A stretch of DNA of 64,000 nucleotides from Sedimenticola_A sp040506425 (GTDB lineage: Bacteria; Pseudomonadota; Gammaproteobacteria; Chromatiales; Chromatiaceae). The stretch's first letter is position 1; every line of letters starts with the position of its first letter. The stretch covers positions 1,240,001 through 1,304,000 of the forward strand of contig OZ245051.1 of the NCBI GenBank assembly GCA_965224515.1, given 5' to 3'. Made by a program: the position numbers and the translations under genes. Positions 53,441 to 62,913 of the stretch are shown here, piece by piece. Under the pieces are notes generated by a model, which had not been told where the DNA came from, made no database searches, and saw only the letters and a list, made by a program, of their open reading frames with translations.

Positions 53441-53582
53441 CGAGTATTCCTAAAACACACAGATTGTTCCGCCGATTCACATTTTATTCTCATAAGCTGT
53501 AAATTGAGGCCAAACAGGGTACATAATTGAGGAATGGATTGTATCAGGATTCTCAGGGCCTTAGGGCCGGTAAATAGTGAAA

Positions 53583-54641
53583 ATGAGTGATTCCAGTGGC
53601 TTAAAACATCAGGAGTCCGTGGGCAGTTCGTCATTCCTGCCCAATTTCTGCAGCATCCAGGTGGTGTTCGCGGTGGTGGTTACGGCTGAGCTGCTGGCCA
53701 TTGTGCTCACCCTGGTATCGATACGTACCCTGGGTGAGTTTTCCCAGGAGCTCAGCCTCTACTCCCTCTACGTTCAGTGGATTGCGCTGATGAGTGCGGC
53801 CATGCTCTGCCTGTTGCGGGGTTGGCTTAACAGGCAGGGGGATACGCTTGCGGGCATACTTGCCTGGCTGCTGATCCTGATTATTACGCTGGCCGTGGCC
53901 TGGGTCTCCGAGTTTCTCTTTCGCCCCTCACTGGAAGGCGGTATTGAGTGGGCATTGATACTCAAAAACCTTGGCATCAGCGGCATCGTCAGTGCCCTGG
54001 TGTTGCGCTACTTTTATATTCAGCATCTGTGGCGCCAACAGGTGGTGGCCGAATCCCAGTCACGGTTCCAGGCACTGCAGTCACGTATCCGTCCCCATTT
54101 TCTGTTCAACAGCATGAACACCATCGCCCACCTGACCAGGACCGATCCCAAGCTGGCGGAAACAGTTGTGGAGGATCTCTCGGAGCTGTTCCGCGCCTCC
54201 CTCACGGATGGCCGTAAGCGATCAACCCTTGGTGATGAGCTGGAGCTCTGCCGTCACTACCTGCGCATAGAAGGTGAGCGCCTGGGTGGACGGCTCAAGG
54301 TGGAGTGGGATATCGACGATCTGCCCCTGAATGCGTCACTGCCCTCCCTGATCCTGCAGCCTCTGCTGGAGAATGCGGTCTACCATGGTATCGAACCGGC
54401 CAGCGAGCCCGGGCTTGTTCAGATATGTGGCCGCTACCGGAGGCAGCGGGTCAATCTCAGTATCCGCAACACGGTACCGGCCGAACCGACAGAGAGACAC
54501 CGCGAGGGCAACCGAATGGCCCTTGAGAATACCCGCCAGCGACTGGGGGGTTTCTTCGCCGGCGATGCCGAGCTGACCCTCAGCAAAGTGGATGGCGATC
54601 ACCAGGTCAGGGTAGTGTTTCCCTACCCCTGGAATGAGTAA
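53583..54641 (+). CDS. algZ: AlgZ/FimS-type membrane sensor histidine kinase
   Basis: The approximately 352-residue kinase has an N-terminal membrane region with four hydrophobic segments (about 23-155) and a His_kinase domain with the phosphoacceptor H172 in SRIRPHFLFNSMNT. The ATP site is in LLENAVYHGIEP. It belongs to the LytS/YehU-like group that pairs with LytTR regulators. A GTG at 53577 in frame is an alternative start. algR follows after three bases, as in the Pseudomonas argH-algZ-algR cluster. The stimulus is unknown. Confidence 0.9.
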   Translation: MSDSSGLKHQESVGSSSFLPNFCSIQVVFAVVVTAELLAIVLTLVSIRTLGEFSQELSLYSLYVQWIALMSAAMLCLLRGWLNRQGDTLAGILAWLLILIITLAVAWVSEFLFRPSLEGGIEWALILKNLGISGIVSALVLRYFYIQHLWRQQVVAESQSRFQALQSRIRPHFLFNSMNTIAHLTRTDPKLAETVVEDLSELFRASLTDGRKRSTLGDELELCRHYLRIEGERLGGRLKVEWDIDDLPLNASLPSLILQPLLENAVYHGIEPASEPGLVQICGRYRRQRVNLSIRNTVPAEPTERHREGNRMALENTRQRLGGFFAGDAELTLSKVDGDHQVRVVFPYPWNE

Positions 54642-54644
54642 ACG

Positions 54645-55379
54645 ATGAAGATTCTGGTCGTAGATGATGAAGCCCCGGCACGGGAACGGCTAAGCGCCCT
54701 GGTGAGTGACCTGGGTTCTCCGTATCAAGTGGTCGGCGAAGCGGCTAACGGCGAGCAGGCGCTCAAGCTGAGCCGTGAGCTGGATGTGGATCTGCTGCTG
54801 CTCGATATCCGCATGCCGGGCCGGGACGGCCTTGCGGTGGCCGCTGAACTGGCCGGCTGGGAGGTGCCGCCTGCCGTTATCTTCACCACCGCCTACGAGG
54901 AGCACGCCCTGGAGGCGTTCGATGATAACGCGGTGGACTACCTGCTCAAGCCCATCCGCCGCCAGCGCCTTGAGGTGGCGTTGCAGCGGGCCGCGGCTCT
55001 GACCCGGGCCCAGGTGCAGGCCATCGATGACCTGCACCAGCCCCCCCTTGAGTCCATCAGTGTCAGTTACCGGGGAGGTCTGCAGCGTATTCCCCTGGAT
55101 GAGATCCTCTATTTCAAGGCGGACCAGAAGTACGTCACCGTTCGCCATACCGGGGGAGAGGCGCTGTTGGAGGACTCCCTCAAATCGCTGGAAGAGCGGT
55201 TTGGTTCCCGGTTTCTTCGCATTCACCGCAACGCCCTGATCGCCAGCCGGCGGATCACCGGCCTGGTCAAGCAGGCTGATGGCCATGCCATGGCCTCTCT
55301 CTCGGGGACGGATGAGCTGTTGGAGATCAGCCGCCGCCACCTTCCCGAGGTGAGGCGTTGGCTGAAGCTGAGCGGCTGA
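54645..55379 (+). CDS. algR: AlgR-type LytTR response regulator
   Basis: The 244-residue regulator has a receiver domain (about 1-120) with the phosphoacceptor D54 in LLLDIRMPGRDG and a conserved DDE at 7-9. A LytTR DNA-binding domain (about 140-240) includes DEILYFKADQKYVTVRHTGG and RIHRNALIA. AlgR controls alginate, type IV pili and twitching in Pseudomonas, so a link to the pilU and cyclase-PilZ genes is plausible. It is co-transcribed with algZ. Confidence 0.93.
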   Translation: MKILVVDDEAPARERLSALVSDLGSPYQVVGEAANGEQALKLSRELDVDLLLLDIRMPGRDGLAVAAELAGWEVPPAVIFTTAYEEHALEAFDDNAVDYLLKPIRRQRLEVALQRAAALTRAQVQAIDDLHQPPLESISVSYRGGLQRIPLDEILYFKADQKYVTVRHTGGEALLEDSLKSLEERFGSRFLRIHRNALIASRRITGLVKQADGHAMASLSGTDELLEISRRHLPEVRRWLKLSG

Positions 55380-55476
55380 TCAGCCGGCCTTGCCGATTAC
55401 CGGGCCATCACTGATTTGCCACACCGGCAGGGAGGCTTTAGGATGGCGATTTTCCCAGTGTTGATCTCATAAAATA

Positions 55477-56406
55477 ATGACAGACAAAACCCTTCGCATC
55501 GCAACCCGCAAATCCCCCCTGGCCATGTGGCAGGCAGAGCATGTCTCCCGCAAACTGCGCCAGGCCCACCCCGGACTCCAGGTGGAGCTTGTGGGCATGA
55601 GCACCCAGGGCGACAAGATCCTGGATACACCGCTGGCAAAAATCGGCGGCAAGGGGCTCTTTGTCAAAGAGCTGGAGCAGGGCATGCTGGAGGACCGCGC
55701 CGATATCGCCGTGCACTCCATGAAGGATGTGCCGGTGGAACTGCCCGAGGGGTTGCACCTGGCGGTGATCCTGGAGCGGGAAGATCCCCGCGACGCCTTT
55801 GTCTCCAATAAATACAATAACCTGGATGAACTGCCAGAGGGTTCCGTGGTGGGCACCTCCAGTCTGCGCCGTCAGTGCCAGCTCACCGAGCGCCGCCCTG
55901 ATCTCAAGATCGCCCCCCTGCGTGGCAACGTGAACACCCGCCTGCGCAAGCTGGACGAGGGCGAGTTCGATGCCATCATCCTTGCCTCGGCCGGTCTCAA
56001 GCGCCTGGAGTTCGAATCCCGCATCACCTCGTATCTCGAGCCCGATCAGAGTCTGCCCGCTATCGGCCAGGGCGCGATTGGAATCGAATGCCGAGAAAAT
56101 GACCCCTGGGTCAATGAACTGATCCAGGTGCTCCACGACGAGGAGACCGCGGTCTGTGTCACCGCAGAAAGGGCCATGAACCACCGGTTGATGGGTGGCT
56201 GCCAGGTCCCCATCGGCGGCTATGCGGTACTTAATCACGACAAGCTTCACATGCACGGCCTGGTGGGTGAGCCTGACGGCAGCCACATCATGCGTGCCGA
56301 GGCCCACGGCCCGAAAGAGGACGCAGTGACACTGGGTATCTCCATTGCCGAAGACCTGTTGGGCCAGGGTGCTGACCAGGTGCTGGCTCACCTGTACGAG
56401 GAGTGA
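55477..56406 (+). CDS. hemC: Porphobilinogen deaminase (hydroxymethylbilane synthase)
   Basis: The 309-residue enzyme joins four porphobilinogens. The dipyrromethane cofactor cysteine lies in MGGCQVPIGGYA, RKSPLAMWQA and VHSMKDVP are in the N-terminal domains and RGNVNTRLRKLD binds the substrate carboxylates. It starts the hemC-hemD-hemX-hemY run 97 bases after algR. Confidence 0.98.
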   Translation: MTDKTLRIATRKSPLAMWQAEHVSRKLRQAHPGLQVELVGMSTQGDKILDTPLAKIGGKGLFVKELEQGMLEDRADIAVHSMKDVPVELPEGLHLAVILEREDPRDAFVSNKYNNLDELPEGSVVGTSSLRRQCQLTERRPDLKIAPLRGNVNTRLRKLDEGEFDAIILASAGLKRLEFESRITSYLEPDQSLPAIGQGAIGIECRENDPWVNELIQVLHDEETAVCVTAERAMNHRLMGGCQVPIGGYAVLNHDKLHMHGLVGEPDGSHIMRAEAHGPKEDAVTLGISIAEDLLGQGADQVLAHLYEE

Positions 56407-56419
56407 GCCGACGGCTTCC

Positions 56420-57208
56420 ATGGCTAATCCCGGACCATCGCAACCCTGTGATCTGGCTGGACTGGGCGTACTGGTAACCCGGGCGCAACACCAGGCCCAG
56501 GGGCTTTGCCGGCAGATCAGGGAGCATGAGGGCCGCAGTATCTCTTTTCCCGCCATTGAGATTGGCGGGCCGGCAGATCCGGCAGCAACCGGGGCTCTGC
56601 TCGAACGGATCAATCAATACCACACTCTGCTGTTCATCAGCCCCAATGCGGTTGCCTGGGCCTTGAAACTGCTGGGTGACAAGGGTCTGCCTGAGGGTGT
56701 GCAGATCGGTGCCGTAGGACGTGCAACCGCACAGGCCCTGGCCCGGGCGGGCTGTCCGGTGGATATTGTCCCCGAAGAGCAGTTCGACAGCGAGGCCCTG
56801 CTGGCCACCGAAGCGCTGTCTGATGTCGAGGGCAGAAACGTTCTTATCTTTCGGGGCCGTGGCGGCCGCGCCCTGCTTGGTGACAGCCTGAGTGCCAGGG
56901 GTGCGAAGGTGGATTATGCGGAGGTTTACCAGCGCATCTGCCCCGATGCCGATACTACTGAGCTGCTGCTGCGCTGGGATGATGTGGGCGTAGTCACAGC
57001 CACCAGCAACGCAATACTCGATAATCTTCTCAGCCTGTTCGACGTGTCTGGACGGTCGCGCCTGCTTGCCACGCCGCTGGTGGTGGTCAGTGAGCGCATG
57101 CGTGGGCATGCGCGAGATCTGGGCTTCCGGCAGGTACTCCTCTCTGCCGGCGCCGAAGACCACAATATACTGGCAGCCATCTGCGACTGGTTTCAGCAAC
57201 AGGCCTGA
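56420..57208 (+). CDS. hemD: Uroporphyrinogen-III synthase
   Basis: The 262-residue enzyme cyclises hydroxymethylbilane to uroporphyrinogen III. The family is divergent. Recognisable parts are LGVLVTRAQHQ at the start, LLFISPNAVAWAL, IFRGRGGRALLGDSL and VTATSNAILDNL. ATG 56420 is used, 13 bases after hemC; an in-frame ATG at 56345 would lie inside hemC and add 25 odd residues. Confidence 0.92.
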   Translation: MANPGPSQPCDLAGLGVLVTRAQHQAQGLCRQIREHEGRSISFPAIEIGGPADPAATGALLERINQYHTLLFISPNAVAWALKLLGDKGLPEGVQIGAVGRATAQALARAGCPVDIVPEEQFDSEALLATEALSDVEGRNVLIFRGRGGRALLGDSLSARGAKVDYAEVYQRICPDADTTELLLRWDDVGVVTATSNAILDNLLSLFDVSGRSRLLATPLVVVSERMRGHARDLGFRQVLLSAGAEDHNILAAICDWFQQQA

Positions 57209-57309
57209 TTTTTCCTGGAGGCTGGTCGATGCCACCATCGACCGGGTAGGATAGGGGAGCGGACCGGATGTCCGCCAATAACAACTGAACTTTGACCCGG
57301 ATATTTTTA

Positions 57310-58491
57310 ATGAGTGACCAAACAGAACGTGACGCTGAGGTTAAAGCCGTGAGCAGTGAAGCAGGCCGCGAGAATGGCGAAATTATAGACGCCGAAGTGA
57401 CCGAGGTCGGTGCTGATGACGATGGTGCAGAGCGTCCTGCTGGTGGAGGTTCCCTGAAGCTCGCGCTGGTACTGGCCATTGTCGCAGTTATCGGTGTTAC
57501 CGCCCTGGTTGGATTCGGATACCGTTACTGGAGCAATCTTCAGGCCTCCCTGGTGGAGATGAATCAATCCATCGCCGAGGCAGAACAGGCCAGGGGCAAG
57601 TTGCAGCAGCGACTGGATGAGACACGCAAGGCCTACGAAGAGCAGAACCAGGTCATAACGGAACAGAAATCAATCCTCACCGCCCAGGATGAGAAGCTCA
57701 CCCAGGAGCGTGACAGGCTGCAGCAGCAGAGCCGCGAGATGAGCGACTCCCTGGATGCGGTCTTTGATCGGGTGGGTCGGGAAAGTACGGCATGGATGGC
57801 CGCAGAGGCTGAATACCTCATGGGTGTGGCCAATCACCGTCTGCGCCTTGAGAAGGATGTCAGCACGGCGATCAAGGCGCTGCAGGCAGCCGATGGCCGC
57901 CTGCGTGATACCGGCGACCCAGGCTGGAGCGAGGTACGCCAGAGCCTGGCTGAGGAGATTGCCGCCCTGCAGGCTGTCGGTCAGCTGGATCGTACAGGGC
58001 TCTCGGCCAAGCTGGTTGCCATGGCTGCCCAGGTCAACAATCTGAAGATCGTCGGTACCGAACCCGCTCCCAGGGCAGAGCCGGCAGCTGAAGGTGAAAC
58101 GGATGCAGAGTCGCGCTCTCTCAAGACCCTGGTGAAAGATGGTTGGGAGGGCTTCAAATCGGTCATGGTGATTCGCCACCACGGCAAACCGGTCACTGCC
58201 ATGCTGCCCCCCGAGCAGCAGTTTTTCGTCTACCAGAACCTGCGCCTGCAGCTTGAAGCGGCGCGCATGTCGATGTTGCGTGGCGACCAGATTCTCTACA
58301 AGGCCAGCCTTGAGACGGCCGAACAGTGGATACAGGACCTTTTCGATACAGAAGATGGGGCGGCCCAGGCGGTGCTTGGTGAAGTCGCCGAACTCAAGAC
58401 CATCGACATCAGTCCGGGGCTGCCGGATATTTCAGCATCGCTCATGGCGCTGCGCTCCCGTATGAAGAGTGGCGGAGGCGATGGCCAATGA
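57310..58491 (+). CDS. hemX: HemX-like membrane protein
   Basis: The 393-residue protein has an acidic N-terminal tail, one membrane helix (about 47-70; LALVLAIVAVIGVTALVGFG), a coiled coil (about 78-145) and a C-terminal HemX domain containing SLDAVFDRVGRESTAWMAAEAEYLM. The hemC-hemD-hemX-hemY order identifies it. The family is annotated as putative uroporphyrinogen-III methyltransferase, but this protein has no SAM fold that I can see. An in-frame TTG at 57292 is an alternative start. Confidence 0.88.
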   Translation: MSDQTERDAEVKAVSSEAGRENGEIIDAEVTEVGADDDGAERPAGGGSLKLALVLAIVAVIGVTALVGFGYRYWSNLQASLVEMNQSIAEAEQARGKLQQRLDETRKAYEEQNQVITEQKSILTAQDEKLTQERDRLQQQSREMSDSLDAVFDRVGRESTAWMAAEAEYLMGVANHRLRLEKDVSTAIKALQAADGRLRDTGDPGWSEVRQSLAEEIAALQAVGQLDRTGLSAKLVAMAAQVNNLKIVGTEPAPRAEPAAEGETDAESRSLKTLVKDGWEGFKSVMVIRHHGKPVTAMLPPEQQFFVYQNLRLQLEAARMSMLRGDQILYKASLETAEQWIQDLFDTEDGAAQAVLGEVAELKTIDISPGLPDISASLMALRSRMKSGGGDGQ

Positions 58492-59786
58492 AGAATCTCA
58501 TCATCGGTCTGCTGGCAGTCGCTGTTTCGGTAGCCCTGACACTGGTGGTACTGGAGGACAACGGCTACATCCTGATTGGCTATGGCCATTGGACCGTCGA
58601 GGGGAGCCTGGCATTTTTCCTGCTGCTTGACCTGATACTGTTTGTTGGTCTCTACGCCCTGTTGCGCAGCGTGATCCGCATCTGGGGCGTGCCAGACCGG
58701 TTTCATGATTGGCGCCTGCGCCGCCAGGCGCGCCAGGCCCGGCATGCCCTGACCCAGGGGCTTGTGGAGCTCTCGGAGGGGCGCTGGAAGCAGGCAGAGA
58801 AGAACCTGGTCCGTTTCGCCGCGCGCTCTGATACCCCGCTGCTCAACTACCTGGCCGCGGCACGCTCTGCCCAGCACCAGGGTGCCCATGACAGGCGTGA
58901 TCAGTATCTCCAGCTGGCCCATGAGAGCATGCCATCTGCCGACGTGGCGGTAGGACTCACCCAGGCAGAGCTGCAGCTCAGCCATGAACAGTTCGAACAG
59001 GCCCTTGCCACCCTGAGACACCTGCGGCAGATCGCACCCAAGCACACCCACGTACTCAAGCTGCTGATGGAGCTTTATGAGCGCCTGGGGGATTGGCAGG
59101 CACTGCACAAACTGCTGCCTGTTTTGAAAAAGCGCAAAGTGGTGGAGAAGGCGCAGCTTGATGAGCTGGAGATGAATGTTTTCTCCTGCCTGATCAACAC
59201 TGCGGCGCAATCCGAGAGCACAGCCCAGCTTGGCGAGACCTGGAAAGGTATCCCCTACACGATTCGGCAGACCGAGGGTATGGTCAGCACCTACGTGAAC
59301 CAGCTCATGATGCGTAAAGAGTATGACCAGGTTGTGGTACTGCTGAACGAGGCCATAGGACGCCAGTGGAGTGATGACCTGGTTGAGCTCTACGGTCGTG
59401 TCGAGGGCAGCGATTCCGCGCGCCAGCTCTCCCGGGCTGAGGCCTGGGTCAAAGAGCGGTCCGGTAATCCTGTGCTGCTGCTGACTCTCGGCCGCCTCTG
59501 CCTGCGCAACAAGCTCTGGGGCAAGGCGCGCAGCTACTATGAAGCGTGTATTGGCGCCGGTGCATCGGTAGAGGCCTACCGTGAGCTGGGAGCGCTGCTG
59601 GAACGGATGGGCGAAACAGACAAGGCGATGAGCTGTTTTCGCGAAGGGCTGGCCCTGACCAGCGACTCCCTGATACCTGAACTGCCCGACACCCTTGAGC
59701 GTGGCACCATCAGGCTTGAGTCTGCAGAGACAGGGCACTTGCCCCCCGATATCATCCCGCCCAAGCTGGAAGCGGCAAAACCCTGA
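58488..59786 (+). CDS. hemY: HemY (TPR membrane protein of the heme operon)
   Basis: The 432-residue protein has two membrane helices (about 5-25 and 40-62), then a soluble part made of TPR repeats (about 85-420). The second helix is followed by RQARQARHALTQGLVELSEGRWKQAEK, the HemY_N pattern. The role is unknown, though it is always found with hemD/hemX. ATG overlaps the hemX stop (ATGA). Its TGA stop is also the first bases of the 187-base repeat array. Confidence 0.92.
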   Translation: MKNLIIGLLAVAVSVALTLVVLEDNGYILIGYGHWTVEGSLAFFLLLDLILFVGLYALLRSVIRIWGVPDRFHDWRLRRQARQARHALTQGLVELSEGRWKQAEKNLVRFAARSDTPLLNYLAAARSAQHQGAHDRRDQYLQLAHESMPSADVAVGLTQAELQLSHEQFEQALATLRHLRQIAPKHTHVLKLLMELYERLGDWQALHKLLPVLKKRKVVEKAQLDELEMNVFSCLINTAAQSESTAQLGETWKGIPYTIRQTEGMVSTYVNQLMMRKEYDQVVVLLNEAIGRQWSDDLVELYGRVEGSDSARQLSRAEAWVKERSGNPVLLLTLGRLCLRNKLWGKARSYYEACIGAGASVEAYRELGALLERMGETDKAMSCFREGLALTSDSLIPELPDTLERGTIRLESAETGHLPPDIIPPKLEAAKP

Positions 59787-60929
59787 TGCAAGGCGCTTCG
59801 CTATTGCTCCCCACGCTTGGTTTTGTAGGAGCTGTCTCCTGACGGCGATTGCCGGTGGGTTGGTCTGATCGCCCAGGGGACTGGGCTCCTACAGCGACTC
59901 CATAGTGCGTTGGTATCACCTGGGTGTAGGGTGGATTAGCGATAGCGTAACCCACCATTGGATACCCGGTTGATGCAAGGCGCTTCGCTATTGCACCCCA
60001 CGCCCGGTTTTGTAGGAGCTGTCTCCTGACGGCGATTGCCGGTGGGTTGGTCTGATCGCCCAGGGGACTGGGCTCCTACAGCGACTCCATAGTGCATTGG
60101 TATCACCTGGGTGTAGGGTGGGTTAGCGATAGCGTAACCCACCATTGGATACCTGGTTGGTGCAATACGCTGCGCTATTGCTCCCCACGCCCGGTTTTGT
60201 AGGAGCTGTCTCCTGAGGGTGATTGCCGGTGGGTTGGTCTGATCGCCCAGGGGACTGGGCTCCTACAGCGACTCCATAGTGCGTTGGTATCACCTGGGTG
60301 TAGGGTGGATTAGCGATAGCGTAACCCACCATTGGATACCCGGTTGATGCAAGGCGCTTCGCTATTGCACCCCACGCCCGGTTTTGTAGGAGCTGTCTCC
60401 TGACGGCGATTGCCGGTGGGTTGGTCTGATCGCCCAGGGGACTGGGCTCCTACAGCGACTCCATAGTGCATTGGTATCACCTGGGTGTAGGGTGGGTTAG
60501 CGATAGCGTAACCCACCATTGGATACCTGGTTGGTGCAATACGCTGCGCTATTGCACCCCACGCCCGGTTTTGTAGGAGCTGTCTCCTGACGGCGATTGC
60601 CAGTGGGTTGGTCTGATCGCCCAGGGGACTGGGCTCCTACAGCGATTCCATAGTGCATTGGTATCACCTGAATGTAGGGTGGGTTAGCGATAGCGTAACC
60701 CACCATTGGATACCCGGTTGGTGCGATACGCTGCGCTATTGCACCCCACGCCTGGTTTTGTAGGAGCTGTCTCCTGACGGCGATTGCCGGTGGGTTGGTC
60801 TGATCGCCCAGGGGACTGGGCTCCTACAGCGATTCCATAGTGCATTGGTATCACCTGAATGTAGGGTGGGTTAGCGATAGCGTAACCCACCATTGGATAC
60901 CCGGTTGGTGCGATACGCTGCGCTATTGC
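59784..60929. repeat. 187-base tandem array of E and B palindromic elements (six copies and a partial)
   Basis: Six units of exactly 187 bases (starts 59784, 59971, 60158, 60345, 60532, 60719) are followed by a 24-base partial. Each unit holds one E element (first copy 59825-59892; GTAGGAGCTGTCTCC to GGGGACTGGGCTCCTAC, inner arms GGCGAT/ATCGCC) and one B element (first copy from 59926). Units differ by a few bases and fall in alternating types. Short 69-codon frames that recur on the minus strand every 187 bases simply follow the repeat and are not genes. The array fills the space between hemY and the HPP gene. Confidence 0.95.
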
Positions 60930-60953
60930 ATGTACGAACCGTCTCCCAACAAC

Positions 60954-61721
60954 TTACTTCCTGCGCCGCTGAAACACCTTGCCTGCAATCTGTTCCCAGT
61001 GGCCTGTTTTCTGGTCTCCCAGCCCGGCAAGGTCGGGGTACTCACGCGCCGCTTTTGGATCAAAGGTCCACACAGGAAAGGGCAAGCCCCCCAGCAGCCG
61101 GTTGAAAATGAATGCCTGGAGCAGCAGCAGGGCCACTGCAACGGGCAGGGCAGCGATCTGCAGCGGTGTGCTGAAGTAACCCATGGCGGCAATCAGGGTG
61201 GTGGCTGCAGCGGGTGGGTGGGCGCAGTTGAACATGATCATACCCAGGCTGGTGAAACCCATGGCGAGAGAGAGCGCGAAGATACGGGGCCAGTTGAGGG
61301 CGTCGCTGCCGTGAAGATCAGCTTCAGGATAGAGAAAAGCGAACAGGTTGAGCATGACGATGCCGATGACCATAGCCATGTTGTGGGCCAGGAAGACCGA
61401 CCTGGGTGCTGCAGCCCGTGAGAGCGGTGTTCTGAAAAGGATAAAGGCAGATGGCCCGAGGGGCGGAAAGAGCAGGGGCAGCTTGGCCAGGAAGGCGGCG
61501 GTGGAGATAATTGCCAGGGCAGCCAGCCCCTCTATGAAAACAAAGATGCGTACCGCCAGTTTCGAGTGCTTGGTGTCCCGAAGCAGGTAACCCAGTTGCA
61601 TCTGGGTGAAGAAGGCGACCAGCCGGTAGAGCCGGCTGGATTGGGGGGTGGCGGCTCCTCGAGGGGGCTGGGGCTGTGCCTGTTTTTTTGCCAGCTCTTC
61701 GAACCGCTGCCTATCCATCAC
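60954..61721 (-). CDS. HPP-family membrane protein
   Basis: The 255-residue protein has a polar N terminus (about 1-45) and five or six membrane helices, with the name-giving HPP in NCAHPPAAATTLIA at about 190. LFPPLGPSAFILFRTPLSRAAAPR is also typical. HPP proteins occur in nitrite-transport and other contexts; the substrate here is unknown. It starts at GTG 61721 or, more likely, ATG 61718, which overlaps the stop of the HDOD gene. Confidence 0.88.
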   Translation of the reverse strand: MMDRQRFEELAKKQAQPQPPRGAATPQSSRLYRLVAFFTQMQLGYLLRDTKHSKLAVRIFVFIEGLAALAIISTAAFLAKLPLLFPPLGPSAFILFRTPLSRAAAPRSVFLAHNMAMVIGIVMLNLFAFLYPEADLHGSDALNWPRIFALSLAMGFTSLGMIMFNCAHPPAAATTLIAAMGYFSTPLQIAALPVAVALLLLQAFIFNRLLGGLPFPVWTFDPKAAREYPDLAGLGDQKTGHWEQIAGKVFQRRRK

Positions 61722-62677
61722 TCACTCTCCCCGGCCAGGATTTCAAGCTTGCCGTTGAGCAGATCAAGCACCTCCTGTCCGTGGTGCGGGCCCAGATCAA
61801 ACATACTGCAGATTTCGCAGAAATCTTTTCTGACCTCACCCAGGATCGCCATCAGCGATTCCGGTTTGAATTGGAAGTATCCCGATACGGTTTCGATCAT
61901 CCGGTCTGCTCTCCCGGGGTCCAGGCGGCGGCAGCTGGGCAGCATGGAGGCCGAGATAACCGGAAGGGCGATGGTATCTTCCAGCTCCAGCTCCTGCAGC
62001 AGTTCCAGGTTGCTGTTGTGCAGTCCTACGAAACAGACCAGTTCAGCGGGAAATCCCCAGTTTTGCAGAATCCAGGCCCCCGCCTGTGAATGGTCCCACT
62101 GAAAACTGTTGCGCTCGGCCAGGGAGAGCCTGTTGGAGGTGGTTTGCCACTCCAAAACCAGGGGTTCGTAGTATTCTCCCCAGGCGCTGAGCAGTACCGG
62201 CAGGGCGACATCCGCCAGTAGCATGACAGTGAATGCCTCCTCGCGTTCTGATTTGCAGTGGATATCCGACAGTGCACGGGCAAGAAGCGCTTTAAGCAGT
62301 GCATCCGACCAGAAGTGCTGGGGCTGAAAGATGCTGCCCTTTGGGTTCGGCAGCGACTCCTTCATGGCAAAAGAGAGCACTAGGGGTTTGATGTTGTTCA
62401 GACCGAGTATGGTGACCCCGTGCTTGATACTGGTGACCTGGTGGGGAAGTGAGAAGTAGGCCGAGTTGACGGTGCTGAGCACCTTGCTTGCGATCTCCGG
62501 GGTCGCGGTGATCATTTTGCTCAATTGGGGCAGATCCGGCTCCTCCTTGTTCACCTCGGTGACCAGGCGGGTAATTGCGGCTGGCAGCGGGGGGATCTCG
62601 ATGCCCTCGAACATCTTATCGAAATTGCCGCCTGCCACTGTGGAGTGGCGTCGGATTTTGTCTATCAGTTTCAGCAC
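61718..62677 (-). CDS. HDOD-domain protein
   Basis: The 319-residue protein has an HDOD domain at about 28-225. It starts IPPLPAAITRLVTEVNKEEPDLPQLSKMI, followed by KVLSTVNSAYFSLPHQVTSIKHGVTILGLNN. It is the second HDOD protein in the window and lacks the cNMP-like N-terminal domain of the one at 3390-4661. The role is signalling by inference. It is in an operon with the HPP gene. Confidence 0.87.
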   Translation of the reverse strand: MLKLIDKIRRHSTVAGGNFDKMFEGIEIPPLPAAITRLVTEVNKEEPDLPQLSKMITATPEIASKVLSTVNSAYFSLPHQVTSIKHGVTILGLNNIKPLVLSFAMKESLPNPKGSIFQPQHFWSDALLKALLARALSDIHCKSEREEAFTVMLLADVALPVLLSAWGEYYEPLVLEWQTTSNRLSLAERNSFQWDHSQAGAWILQNWGFPAELVCFVGLHNSNLELLQELELEDTIALPVISASMLPSCRRLDPGRADRMIETVSGYFQFKPESLMAILGEVRKDFCEICSMFDLGPHHGQEVLDLLNGKLEILAGESE

Positions 62678-62913
62678 GGCGCTATCTTCCAGACTTGTTT
62701 TAGGAATTTATTGTTTTGTCTGATTATAGTGCCGGATAGCAAGACGGGGTGGGTTATTTAATTAATCTCAGGCAACCCCCGGCAGCTTTTTCCATCGTTG
62801 TACGCTCCAGCGTTATTTGACCAAGGTCAAGCATGCAGGGTTCGCGTTGTGGTTCACTTCTACGCCATATGAGTCAGAAATGTGCATACCCAGAATATAA
62901 GAGAGGGAAACCC

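Noticed and set aside
59752..60893. Series of 69-codon frames on the minus strand every 187 bases
   Set aside because: They exist only because the repeat carries one open frame; they have no ribosome-binding site and end in a neighbouring copy of the repeat.
59784..60929. CRISPR-like array
   Set aside because: The 187-base units are contiguous, repeat the whole sequence and have no unique spacers; no cas gene is present in the window.
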